A DNA stretch of 64,000 nt from JAICSD01 sp963836665 (GTDB taxonomy: Bacteria; Acidobacteriota; Vicinamibacteria; Vicinamibacterales; 2-12-FULL-66-21). Below are positions 49,109-57,725 of the stretch, piece by piece (position 1 is the stretch's first letter; the number at the start of each line of letters is the position of its first letter). Position numbers and translations under genes: made by a program. The DNA is taken from assembly GCA_963836665.1 (NCBI GenBank), contig CAWIKL010000001.1, positions 1,240,001 through 1,304,000 of the forward strand, read 5' to 3'. The notes beneath the pieces are model-generated. The model made no database searches, had not been told where the DNA came from, and saw only the letters and a program-made list of their open reading frames with translations.

Positions 49109-50476
49109 ATGGCAGCGTCCGTGGAGATCCTTCGCAACAAGATTCGCTCGCGCCAGGCCCGGGCGGGCGTCGTCGGCCTGGGCTATGTCGGGCTGCCGCT
49201 GGCGGTCGAACTGGCCAAGGCGGGCTTTCACGCCACCGGCATCGATCTCGACGGCCGCAAGGTGCAATCGGTCAACGAGGGGCGGTCCTATATCCCCGAC
49301 GTGGCGACGGCCGACGTGCAGGCGCTACACGCGAAAGGGTTGCTCGACGCGACGACCGACTTCGCCATCGTCAAAGAGCTCGACACGATCAACATCTGCG
49401 TGCCGACGCCGCTGCGCAAGACGAAGGACCCCGACATGTCCTACATCGTCTCGGCGGTCGAAGGCATCGCGACGTATCTGCACCCGGGGATGCTGATCGT
49501 CCTCGAGTCGACGACCTACCCCGGCACCACCGACGAAGTGGTCCAGCCGATGCTCGAGGCCACGGGGCTCAAGGCGGGCGTCGACTTCTTCCTGGCCTTC
49601 TCGCCCGAGCGCGTCGACCCGGGCAACCCGACGTTCCAGACGCACAACGTGCCGAAGGTGGTCGGGGGTTACTCGGCGCACTGCTCGCAGCTGGCCGCGG
49701 AGCTCTACGGCTCGGCGATCGAGACGATTGTGTCGGTGAGCTCGACGCGCGTGGCCGAGATGGTCAAGCTGCTCGAGAACACGTTCCGCGCCGTCAACAT
49801 CGGCCTGGTCAACGAGCTGGCGCTGATGTGCGACCGCATGAACATCGACGTGTGGGAAGTGGTCGATGCGGCCAAGACCAAGCCGTTCGGCTTCATGGCG
49901 TTCTACCCCGGTCCGGGGCTCGGCGGCCACTGCATCCCGATCGATCCGTTCTACCTGTCGTGGAAGGCGAAGCAGACCGGGTTCGATCCGCGCTTCATCG
50001 AGCTGGCCGGCCACATCAACGGCGGCATGCCGCACTACGTGGTCGACAAGGTAGGGGAAGCGCTGAACAGCCGGCGCAAGGCGGTCAACGGCTCGCGGAT
50101 CCTGGTCGCGGGCGTCGCCTACAAGCGCGACATCGACGACATGCGCGAATCGCCGGCGATGGATGTGATGGGGCTGCTGCTGGCGCGGGGCGCCACGGTC
50201 GCGTATGCCGATCCGTTCGTGCCGCTGGTCCACGGGCGCGAGTGGTCGGGCGGCTACGACATCACGGCGGTCGATCTGACGCGCGGACAGATCGCGCAGT
50301 ACGACTGCATCGTCATCGTCACCGACCACAAGGCGTTCGACTACGAGGCGCTGGTCGCCGAAGCGGACGTCATCGTCGATACCCGTAACGCGATCAAGAC
50401 GCGGCATCCGCACGTGTTCCGGCTCGGGGCGCCGCACGCCGCGCACGCGGAGGCAGGCAAGGCCGTCGTCGCCTGA
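49109..50476 (+). CDS. UDP-sugar 6-dehydrogenase (WbpA/TviB type)
   Basis: A 455-aa NAD-dependent dehydrogenase converting a UDP-hexosamine or hexose to its uronic acid. Rossmann start AGVVGLGYVGLPLAVELA (about 19-36), ESTTYPGTT, FSPERVDPG, and the catalytic Cys in LGGHCIPIDPFYLSWKA, which is the UDP-N-acetylglucosamine/mannosamine dehydrogenase pattern. VAYKRDIDDMRESPA and VTDHKAFDYEAL complete the C-terminal domain. AGGAG 7 bases before ATG 49109 decides the start over an upstream TTG. The EPS therefore likely contains a uronic acid. Confidence 0.92.
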   Translation: MAASVEILRNKIRSRQARAGVVGLGYVGLPLAVELAKAGFHATGIDLDGRKVQSVNEGRSYIPDVATADVQALHAKGLLDATTDFAIVKELDTINICVPTPLRKTKDPDMSYIVSAVEGIATYLHPGMLIVLESTTYPGTTDEVVQPMLEATGLKAGVDFFLAFSPERVDPGNPTFQTHNVPKVVGGYSAHCSQLAAELYGSAIETIVSVSSTRVAEMVKLLENTFRAVNIGLVNELALMCDRMNIDVWEVVDAAKTKPFGFMAFYPGPGLGGHCIPIDPFYLSWKAKQTGFDPRFIELAGHINGGMPHYVVDKVGEALNSRRKAVNGSRILVAGVAYKRDIDDMRESPAMDVMGLLLARGATVAYADPFVPLVHGREWSGGYDITAVDLTRGQIAQYDCIVIVTDHKAFDYEALVAEADVIVDTRNAIKTRHPHVFRLGAPHAAHAEAGKAVVA

Positions 50477-50499
50477 CGCGCGCCGTCCCGCTCCCATCC

Positions 50500-51624
50500 A
50501 TGCGCCTGCTCTTCTTATTCTCGGCGGCCATCGTCGCCTACGTGTATGCGGGCTACCCGGCACTGCTGGTGCTGTGGGCCCGCATGGCGGACCGCCGGCC
50601 GCGGCGGCAGCCCTTCGCGGCGGGCCGCTGGCCCTCGCTGTCGGTCGTGGTCGCGGTGCGCAACGAGGCGCCGCGCCTCGCCGCGCGCGTCGACAACCTG
50701 ATCGATCAGCACTATCCCGGCCGCATCGAGATCGTCGTCGTGTCCGATGGTTCGACCGACGATCCCGCCGCGGCGCTGGCGCGCTTCGGCGCCGCGGTGA
50801 CGCTCATCACGCTGCCCCCGGGCGGAAAGCCGTCCGCCTTGAACGCCGGCGTCGCCGCCGCAACCGGCGACATCCTGGTGTTCGCCGACGCGCGGCAGCG
50901 CTTCGCGCCGGGTGCGCTGGCCAGACTCGTCGAGAACTTTGCCGATCCTTCAGTCGGCGGCGCGACCGGTGAGCTGGTGCTCGACTGCGAACTGGAAGAC
51001 AGCGCGAGCGAGATCGGCGAGGGCATCGGCCTGTACTGGAAATACGAGAAATGGCTGCGGCGCAACGAGAGCCGCATCTGGTCGACACTCGGGGCGACCG
51101 GGGCCATCTACGCGTTGCGGCGCGAGTGCTGGACGCCGCTGCCGGCGGCAACGCTGCTCGACGACGTGCTGGCACCGATGCGGGCGGTGCTGAACGGGTG
51201 CCGGATCGTGCTCGACGAGCGCGCCGTGGCCTTCGATCGGGCCTCGACCGATGCGGCCGCCGAAGCACGGCGCAAGAAGCGGACGCTCGCCGGCAACTAC
51301 CAGATCCTGGCGCAAGAACCGCGGCTGCTGGTGCCGATCGTCAACCCGGTGTGGGTGCAGTACGTGTCGCACAAGATCGGGCGGCTGCTGGTGCCGTGGG
51401 CGTTACTCGCCCTGTTCGCATCGAGCACGGCGCTACTCTCAAACGGCCTGATGTATGTGCTGGTCCTCGGCGCGCAGCTCATGTTCTACGGATGGGCCGC
51501 GACCGGCGCGCTCCTGCACGCCCGCGAACGTGCCATCCGCGTCGCGTTTACGTTCGTGATGATGAACGTCTCGGCGGTCGCCGGCCTCGCCGCGCTGCGG
51601 CACGGACGTGAGGTCTGGCGCTGA
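50500..51624 (+). CDS. Family 2 glycosyltransferase, membrane-bound
   Basis: A 374-aa GT2 with one N-terminal hydrophobic helix (about 4-22) and three C-terminal TM helices (from about 290). The catalytic domain shows LSVVVAVRNEAPRLAARVDNL, VVSDGSTDDP (nucleotide Asp), LNAGVAAATGDILVFADARQRF (metal DxD replaced by DAR), a TGAIYALRRE acceptor region and LLDDVLAPMRAVLNG. It resembles processive synthases of EPS loci. It ends the first plus-strand operon; the next gene, fkbH, converges after 40 bases. Confidence 0.85.
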   Translation: MRLLFLFSAAIVAYVYAGYPALLVLWARMADRRPRRQPFAAGRWPSLSVVVAVRNEAPRLAARVDNLIDQHYPGRIEIVVVSDGSTDDPAAALARFGAAVTLITLPPGGKPSALNAGVAAATGDILVFADARQRFAPGALARLVENFADPSVGGATGELVLDCELEDSASEIGEGIGLYWKYEKWLRRNESRIWSTLGATGAIYALRRECWTPLPAATLLDDVLAPMRAVLNGCRIVLDERAVAFDRASTDAAAEARRKKRTLAGNYQILAQEPRLLVPIVNPVWVQYVSHKIGRLLVPWALLALFASSTALLSNGLMYVLVLGAQLMFYGWAATGALLHARERAIRVAFTFVMMNVSAVAGLAALRHGREVWR

Positions 51625-51664
51625 CGCGCATCCGTGTCATCCCGCCGGCGGCCACGGCGGGGAG

Positions 51665-53843
51665 CTAAGCCGCGATCGCGGCGGCGTGCACAATCGCGCG
51701 GCTCAGCGGTCCGGGTACCGTCGCCAGGTCGAGCTCGTAGCGTGCGTCGTTGCCGTCGCCGGACACCTGCGCAAAGCCGAGGGCCGGATAGAGATCCTCC
51801 ACCAGGCCGTTCTTGTCGGTGCGCAGGTAGCGTCCGTGCAGCCTCGCGACGCCGGCGGCGCGGGCCGCGTCGACGAGGCGGTCGAGCATGAAGCGTTCAA
51901 CGTCGCGGCGTAGGACGCGACAGCTCATCAGCCAGGTATCGATATCCCAGCGCTCGGGCGTCTCGCCCGGCACCGCGAACATCACTCCGATGATGCCGTA
52001 ATCACCGAAGCGATCCTGCAACGAGAACACGCCCGTCCAGCCAGCCGCGGCGGCCTGCTGCACTTCGGCGTGCGTGCGCCGGCGCGTCGTCAGGTTGAAC
52101 TGGTTGGTCTTGTTGACCAGCTGGGTGACGCGCTCGATGTTGGTGTCGGTGACCGGCTCGCAGGTCGCGCGCATGTGCAGGCCGGCGAGGAAGTCCTCCA
52201 TGCTGGCGGTGTTCTGCCGGGCCTGCTCGCGGGCGTGCTCGACGCGGTAGGCCTCGGCGCGAATGCGGTCCTCGGCCGACCAGGTCAGCGCCGGACAATA
52301 GCGTCCACGATCGAGCTGCCGCACGAACCCGAAGACGGATGTGCCGAGTTCAGGGACCGCGACGTCGGGGAGCTGCTCGCGGACCCAGGCCCGCTCGAAG
52401 GGATTGTCGTCGAGGAACACGAGCGAGTCGATGCCGACGCCAATCTCGGTTGCGATGCGGCGCAGGTTGGCGGCCTTGTCGTCCCAGTTGGCGAGGAAGA
52501 CCGCGAAGTCATCGAGGGTGAGGACCATGCCCTTCTTGTCGCGGAACGGCGCGCGGGCATCTTCCGGGTTGTTCTTCGAACAGACGGCGAGGACGACGCC
52601 GCGTGCCTTGAGCTCGCGCAGATAGCGCTGCAGGTCGGCGTAGGCTTCGCCTTCCGCGGAATCCGGGACCGACCTTGATACCGGTGAGGCCGTCTTCGCC
52701 GATAACCCCTTTCCACAGCGTGTTGTCGAGGTCGCAGACGACGACCTTGCGCGACAGTCCGAGCGCTGCGCGCAGGTGCGCCATCTGCTCTTCGGCCAGC
52801 TCCGGGAGTGCCTCGCTCGAAGGATGCTGCCTGGCGAGATACCAGAGGCGCGGGTCGGCCCAGCGCTCGATGCCGACGCGCGCCGCGATCTGTTCCGCAT
52901 CGAGCAGCGAGACGCCGTGCGGAAGCCGGTCGGCCAGCTCGCGGTTGACGCGGCGGATCAGGCGTGTGCGCCCGGCGGCCAGCCGCGCCGACAGCAGCCC
53001 GCCGCTGTCGTCTGCCGGCAGGTCGAAGGTGTGCTGGATGACGTGGCAGTCGAAGGCTTCGTGCAACCTCGTCCACAGCGCGCGGTACTCAGCGACGGCC
53101 GCATGCACCGCCGCATCCGCGTCGCCGCCGCTGTCGAGCGCCGGCAGGTCCAGATCCCGCCAGTGCGTCGCGATGACGACGATCGTCGGCTTGAATGCCG
53201 CGAGGCTGCCTGCCGGTTCGAGAATCTCCTGGCGGAACGCGCCGAAGGCGCCCTCGTGGAACTCGGCACGGATGCGATCGCGGAAGCAGAGTGAACGGAG
53301 AATCGGGACGAGAAGACTGGTGGTCGCGCTGCCGAGGACGGCGATGCGCACTTGGCGCACCCCGTCGGCCTGCTGCGCCGCGACCTGATGGATCAGGGCT
53401 TGGGTGCGCGCATAAAACGTGTACGACGGACGAGTCTCGAGCGCCTGGCGGAGGGTGCGCGCCGCCCCAGCCCAATCGCCGAGGGCCGCCTGCGATCGCG
53501 CGCGCTGTGCGGCCAGGAACGGGTCGGGAGCCGGCACGTGCTGGAACAGGGCGCGCCAATCCTCGACGGCGCGATCGTGGCGGCCGGCGCGCGCGCGCAG
53601 CACTGCCCGGAGGTAGCGGGCCGACGTCGTGTCGGGCAGCCCGATCAGCCACTGCTCGAGCGCGGTCAGCTCCTCTTCGTCGCTTGACACGAGCTGCTCG
53701 ATCAGCGCGTCGGCCAGGGGCTGGACAAACGGGTCGTCGAGCAACGGCCTGATCTGCGCCGCGGCGGCGAGCCGGCCGGTGTAGGGCTGCCCGCCCAATC
53801 GAGACGTGACGTCGGCCGCGGTGATCCGCGGTTGGCGTGTCAT
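51665..53843 (-). CDS. FkbH-like HAD-IIIC phosphatase/glyceryltransferase, frameshifted
   Basis: About 725 aa after repair. The N-terminal part (1-330) has a helical repeat region and an SGNH-like domain (RIAVLGSATTSLLVP, VIQHTFDLP). The HAD domain has the nucleophile motif VVVCDLDNTLWKGVIGEDG (DxDxT, 371-375). The C-terminal part holds VCSKNNPEDA, FLDDNPFER and a GNAT-like end (LTTRRRTHAE, YGIIGVM). One extra G/C at 52663-52667 splits IKVGP from DSAEGEAYADLQRYL. FkbH enzymes take glycerate from 1,3-bisphosphoglycerate, dephosphorylate it and load it on an acyl carrier protein, encoded here in the same operon. ATGA overlap with the gene upstream. Confidence 0.86.
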
Positions 53844-54751
53844 GCCGCCGCCCATGCCAGCATGGCTCTCCTTGGCCAAATCACCAGCGCCTCTGTCGGT
53901 ATGAACGTGCCGTTCTCGTAGGCCTGACGCCGCTCCGGGCTTCGGTAGAGCGCGCCGCACTCCGGGTCCACGGGCCCGAGCGGAAACACATGTCCTCCGT
54001 GCTGGAGGAACACGTCGTTGACCCAGGCCAGGTGCGGGCTGACTGCGAACGTATCGGGCGAATGGAACCAGGATGCGGTGACGAGTCCCTTGACCGCGGG
54101 CTGCATGGCCATCGACCTAGCGATCCGATGATACGAGCGCAGCGACTCGCGCTCGAGCAGCAGTCCCTGGTTCGGCCTGTGCGGATCGAGGTGGGTGAAA
54201 AACGCCGGGGCGAATCCTCCGAGCTCCAGCGCGACGACGCGGAGCAGCCGTGGCAGGGCCCGGCGGGGCACCCGCATCAGCCACAATCGCGGCACTCCCG
54301 AAGGCACCCAATCGAGCTGGCCCGCCGGAAACCGATTCAGGGTCGCGACCAGGCACATCGACGCGAACGAGGCGCCATTGACGTCGAGCGGCTCGCCCGG
54401 TGTTCCGGAGGCGTAGGCCGTGAACTTGCGGTAGAACAGCTCCTTCACGCGGTCGTCAACCGGGAGTGCCGGCACGCGATCGACGTGGCCGAGCGCAGCA
54501 TGGACGACAAGAAAACGCTCGAAGGCTCCGCCGCCGACCGGCAGGCCCTGCTGCTCGAGGCGATGGCGGATTCGCTGGAGCTCTGAAGCCGCGCCGCGCA
54601 ACGGCTGCATGCGCGGCACGGCCGCAATCGCTTGCGTCAGGAGCGACGGACGATCGCGTGCGGCGGCCGCGAGAGGTCGAAGGTTTGTGTCTTCCTCGAG
54701 AGCGCGATGGCAGGCCTCGCGTGCGGTCTCGCGCGTCGCCGGCTCAGGCAT
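53840..54751 (-). CDS. Hypothetical protein of the ACP-FkbH module
   Basis: A 303-aa protein not recognised. The N-terminus is helical (MPEPATRETAREACHRALEEDTNLRP); the central part is mixed (RFPAGQLDWVPSGVPRLWLMRVP) and the C-terminal half has hydrophobic strands and several His/Trp (ASWFHSPDTFAVSPHLAWVNDVFLQHGGHVFPLG). There is no signal peptide or TM helix. The coupled position between a deacetylase and fkbH (8- and 4-base overlaps) suggests it acts on the glyceryl or acyl group carried by the ACP, for example as the transferase. That is inference. Confidence 0.6.
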   Translation of the reverse strand: MPEPATRETAREACHRALEEDTNLRPLAAAARDRPSLLTQAIAAVPRMQPLRGAASELQRIRHRLEQQGLPVGGGAFERFLVVHAALGHVDRVPALPVDDRVKELFYRKFTAYASGTPGEPLDVNGASFASMCLVATLNRFPAGQLDWVPSGVPRLWLMRVPRRALPRLLRVVALELGGFAPAFFTHLDPHRPNQGLLLERESLRSYHRIARSMAMQPAVKGLVTASWFHSPDTFAVSPHLAWVNDVFLQHGGHVFPLGPVDPECGALYRSPERRQAYENGTFIPTEALVIWPRRAMLAWAAA

Positions 54752-55793
54752 GGGTATAGCCGCGGGGCCGCGCCATCAGCGACGCTGCCCCGGAAATCCA
54801 GCCCTCGAACTCGAGCGGTGTCTGACGAGTCGAATCGACAAACCTCGGCAGCAGCAGCGGATTCGATCGCGCTGTCGCGAGCCCCGGATTGCACGTCGTC
54901 GCCGAGGACACGCGCGATTCGGCCAGCCAGCCGACATAGGGCGGGCGGTGGATCCCCATGGGATAGCAGAAGTGCACCGGCACGGCGGATGACGACGAGG
55001 TAAGCCGGGTGATGATCTCGCGATTGACGGAAATCTCCTCGACAAAGCTCTCCTTCACGACAGGGGACGCGTGGGTGTGGGTGTGCAGCTGGATGTCGAC
55101 GCCGAGCTGGGCCATGTGCCGCACCTCGTCGGGATTCATCAGGTGGAGGATGCGCCGTTCGCGCAACTGCCGCCAGTCGGCGCCGACCAGGCCCGCGAGG
55201 CGCTCGAGGAGCACGTTCATTTCTTCGGGAAGGAGGTCGGTGCGCTCGGCAAAGCCGACAATCTCGGCCACACCCTGCGCGCGCCCTTCGGGTGTGCGCA
55301 GGTCCAGGGTGAGCGGCCGATCGATGAGATCCGGCGCCTCGATCACGCGGTCGCGCCCCTTCCACAACAAGTAGGACGTCGTGGGGGGAAAGACCGGGCC
55401 GCCACGTTCGCAACGCTGGGTGGTCAGGTAGACGGTTGCCGGCATCGCGAATCTCTCGAGCACCGGGTAAGCGGCGACCATGAAGTCGTAATAGCCATCG
55501 TCGAAGGTGATGGCGACGCTACGCTCCGGCAGGGTGTTGTTGTAGAGCCGCTCGACGGCCTGTCCCAACGGCAGCACGGTGCAGCGCGCACGCTGCAGCG
55601 CGGCGAGCCGTTCCTCGAGCATCGCGATCGGCATGTAGAGGTCCGGGTGCCACTCATGCTCGTCGAATCGCGCGACCCCGTGATAGCCGAGGATGAGCAG
55701 CCGGTGTTTGCGCCAGTCGCTGTTGAGCAGCCGCTGCTCGACACCGGACCAGCGCAACAGCCGGAGAGCCTGTCGCTTGACGCTTCGGAACAT
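54744..55793 (-). CDS. Polysaccharide deacetylase family protein (NodB-like)
   Basis: A 349-aa carbohydrate esterase 4-type protein. Blocks: LLILGYHGVARFD (about 33-45), VAITFDDGYYDF with the catalytic/metal TFDDG, MPATVYLTTQRCE, and the metal His block DIQLHTHTHASPV followed by VHFCYPMGIHRPPYVGWLAE. It has an N-terminal basic helix. It probably removes N- or O-acetyl groups from EPS. The C-terminal end overlaps the next start by 8 bases. ATG 55793 was chosen since the family begins near the basic helix. Confidence 0.85.
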   Translation of the reverse strand: MFRSVKRQALRLLRWSGVEQRLLNSDWRKHRLLILGYHGVARFDEHEWHPDLYMPIAMLEERLAALQRARCTVLPLGQAVERLYNNTLPERSVAITFDDGYYDFMVAAYPVLERFAMPATVYLTTQRCERGGPVFPPTTSYLLWKGRDRVIEAPDLIDRPLTLDLRTPEGRAQGVAEIVGFAERTDLLPEEMNVLLERLAGLVGADWRQLRERRILHLMNPDEVRHMAQLGVDIQLHTHTHASPVVKESFVEEISVNREIITRLTSSSSAVPVHFCYPMGIHRPPYVGWLAESRVSSATTCNPGLATARSNPLLLPRFVDSTRQTPLEFEGWISGAASLMARPRGYTHA

Positions 55794-55797
55794 GACG

Positions 55798-56037
55798 TTA
55801 GGAATCCGCAAACACGCGATGCCGATCCAGAATCGCGAGCAGGTCACCGATCGAGTGGTACTCGAGCAGTTCGTCTTCCGCCTCGAGGCCGAACTCGCTG
55901 AAGAGAATCGTGAGGATGGTCACGTCGGTGAGCGACGACCAGCCGCCGACACTCGTGCGGGTGTCCGAGGGCTGCAGTCCGCCTGGTGGAACTCCGAGTG
56001 TTTCTTCGAGCGTTCTCACGAACTCCGACCGTGTCAT
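55798..56037 (-). CDS. Acyl carrier protein
   Basis: A 79-aa acidic, four-helix ACP: MTRSEFVRTLEETLGVPPGGL, then the phosphopantetheine block GWSSLTDVTILTILFSEFG (Ser in SSL/T-D) and a C-terminal acidic helix ending HRVFADS. It is the first gene of the minus operon ACP, deacetylase, unknown, FkbH. The pairing with FkbH points to loading with a glyceryl group. Earlier in-frame starts (56076 and beyond) are possible. A sigma54 promoter lies about 100 bases upstream. Confidence 0.82.
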   Translation of the reverse strand: MTRSEFVRTLEETLGVPPGGLQPSDTRTSVGGWSSLTDVTILTILFSEFGLEAEDELLEYHSIGDLLAILDRHRVFADS

Positions 56038-56128
56038 GACCGTAGCAATTCCCTTTCCTGCAGAGGAGTTGACCATTCCGATCGCGCCGTTGGACATACC
56101 GCTCAACCGTTCCTCGCCCACCACAGCC

Positions 56129-56143
56129 GCAAATCGCGTTCCA
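56129..56143 (-). promoter_or_regulatory. Sigma54 promoter of the ACP-FkbH operon
   Basis: On the minus strand the sequence is TGGAACG-CGAT-TTGC. The GG and GC are exactly ten bases apart. Only the third base of the -24 box (A for C) departs from TGGCACG-N4-TTGC. Predicted transcript start is near 56,117, giving a leader of about 80 bases before the ACP gene. Confidence 0.8.
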
Positions 56144-56181
56144 CTTGTCGGTCCAGAGGTGTGACGGGATATGGACGAAGT

Positions 56182-56197
56182 TGGAACGTGATTTGCG
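56182..56197 (+). promoter_or_regulatory. Sigma54 promoter of the ligase-TagF-GT operon
   Basis: TTGGAACG-TGAT-TTGC-G, GG and GC ten bases apart, nearly identical to the opposite-strand promoter at 56,129-56,143 and separated from it by 38 bases. Predicted transcript start is near 56,208, about 85 bases before the ligase start. The two promoters thus face away from each other in one 230-bp regulatory region. Confidence 0.8.
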
Positions 56198-56228
56198 GCT
56201 GGACCGCACAGAGATGCATCCGTTTGGC

Positions 56229-56240
56229 TGCCGTACGGCA
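56229..56240. promoter_or_regulatory. Palindrome in the ligase leader
   Basis: TGCCGTACGGCA is a perfect 12-bp palindrome in the 5' leader of the ligase gene, flanked by CGTTT on the left and AAACG on the right. It lies just downstream of the predicted transcript start. It could be an operator or a leader hairpin. Confidence 0.35.
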
Positions 56241-56292
56241 AAACGTTACCGCGTGGGAACTGATTTCCTCTTTTCGAGCCGGTGTCTGCCCA

Positions 56293-57725
56293 ATGGCTGA
56301 AGAGCGTCTGGCGTTCGGTGGCGGATTCCGTGTCCGTCCCGCGGTGGCTCACGCCACTTCACCGCGGTCGGTGCTCCCCGCCGAGACGTGGGCCGAGGAA
56401 GGCGACGATCGCGCCTTCACATTCCTGCTGATATTCACCGCGGTGCTTTTCTTGCGGCCGCAGGACATTCTGGTGCCGCTGGAGTACCTGCACCTGGCGG
56501 AGCTCTCCGCTATCTGTGGGCTCTTGGCGCTCTTCATCGGCCGGCTGGCGCGTCACGAGCGTCTCTCCCGAGTCACCCCCGAACTCATGGCGGTGCTGGC
56601 GCTGGGCGCCGTGATTCTCGGGACCGCCCCCTTCTCTTTGTGGGTCGGCGGATCACTTGGGGTGTTCACCGAACTCTACGCCAAGGTGATTCTCATCTAC
56701 CTCCTCGCGGTCAACGCCATCACCTCGCCGAGACGACTCGAGCGCCTGAGCTGGGTGCTGGTGTTGGTCGTCGGGTATATGGGGTTCCGCGCGGTGCTCG
56801 ACTACGTGCGCGGCGTGAACCTCATCGGTCATGGCACACGCGTGCGTGGATCGGTGGGGGGATCATGGAGAACCCGAACGATCTGGCGTTGAACATGGTC
56901 GCCTTCGTGCCGCTGGCGGTGATGTTCGCGTTCGAAGGGCGCACGGCGCTGCGGCGGCTCATTGCCGCCATCTGCGCGCTCGGCATGGTCGGGGCGATCG
57001 TGGCGTCGGGATCGCGCGGCGGCTCTCTCGGCTTCGCGGCGATGCTCGTGGTCCTTGCAGTCTTTCAGTTGCGACGCCGGCCCGTGGTGGTAATGGCTGC
57101 GGTGCTGGCGTTGATGTGCGCGCTGCCGATCCTGCCCTCCACGTACTGGCGCCGCATCGCCAGCATCACCGACGAATCGAAAGACGACACCGGCTCGCGC
57201 GAGGCGCGGCAGACGCTGCTGCGCGAATCGCTGCAGGCCTTCGTGGAGAACCCGATGATCGGTGTCGGCGCGGGCGAGTTCAAGGATTGGAACAACGACA
57301 AGCGGGAACAGGCGTGGCACGAGAGCCACAACGTGTGGCTGCAGGTGGCGGCGGAGCTTGGCGCGGTCGGCCTCGCGGTGTTCACCTTCATGGTCGCGCG
57401 GGCGGTGATCGCGGTCTTCCAGACGCGGCGCATGCTGGCGCGCGCGGGGCGGCAGCGCCGCAGCGGTACGCCATCGCCGCTGCCGCCCGACACGGCGGAC
57501 TGGATGGACGCCCACTCCGCCGCGGTGACCGCCTCGATCGCCGGCTGGCTGGTGTGTGCCCTATTCGCGTCGGTCGCCTACAACTGGACGTTCTACTACC
57601 TGCTGGCGCTGGCGGCCACACCGCGCGACATGCTGCGGACAGTGGTCCCGGCGCGCGCGCGGGCCCGTGTGGGCGGCGCCGCTCGGTCGATCGCCCTGGC
57701 GCGCGGCCGCGAGGCGCGCGCGTGA
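56293..57725 (+). CDS. O-antigen ligase / polymerase (Wzy-type), frameshifted
   Basis: A polytopic membrane protein, 477 aa after repair. The N-terminal frame gives several TM helices (FTFLLIFTAVLFLRPQDILV, AELSAICGLLALFIG, VLILIYLL-like ILIYLLAVNAI). From G run 56,855-56,860 the frame shifts; adding one G joins RVRGSVGG to IMENPNDLALNM, the conserved N-P-N-D block. The second half has SRGGSLGF and the family's H-block HESHNVWLQVAAELG with TFYYLLALAATPRD near the end. Such proteins polymerise or ligate EPS repeat units and are annotated as exosortase-associated ligases. The stop overlaps the following start (GTGA). Confidence 0.86.
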
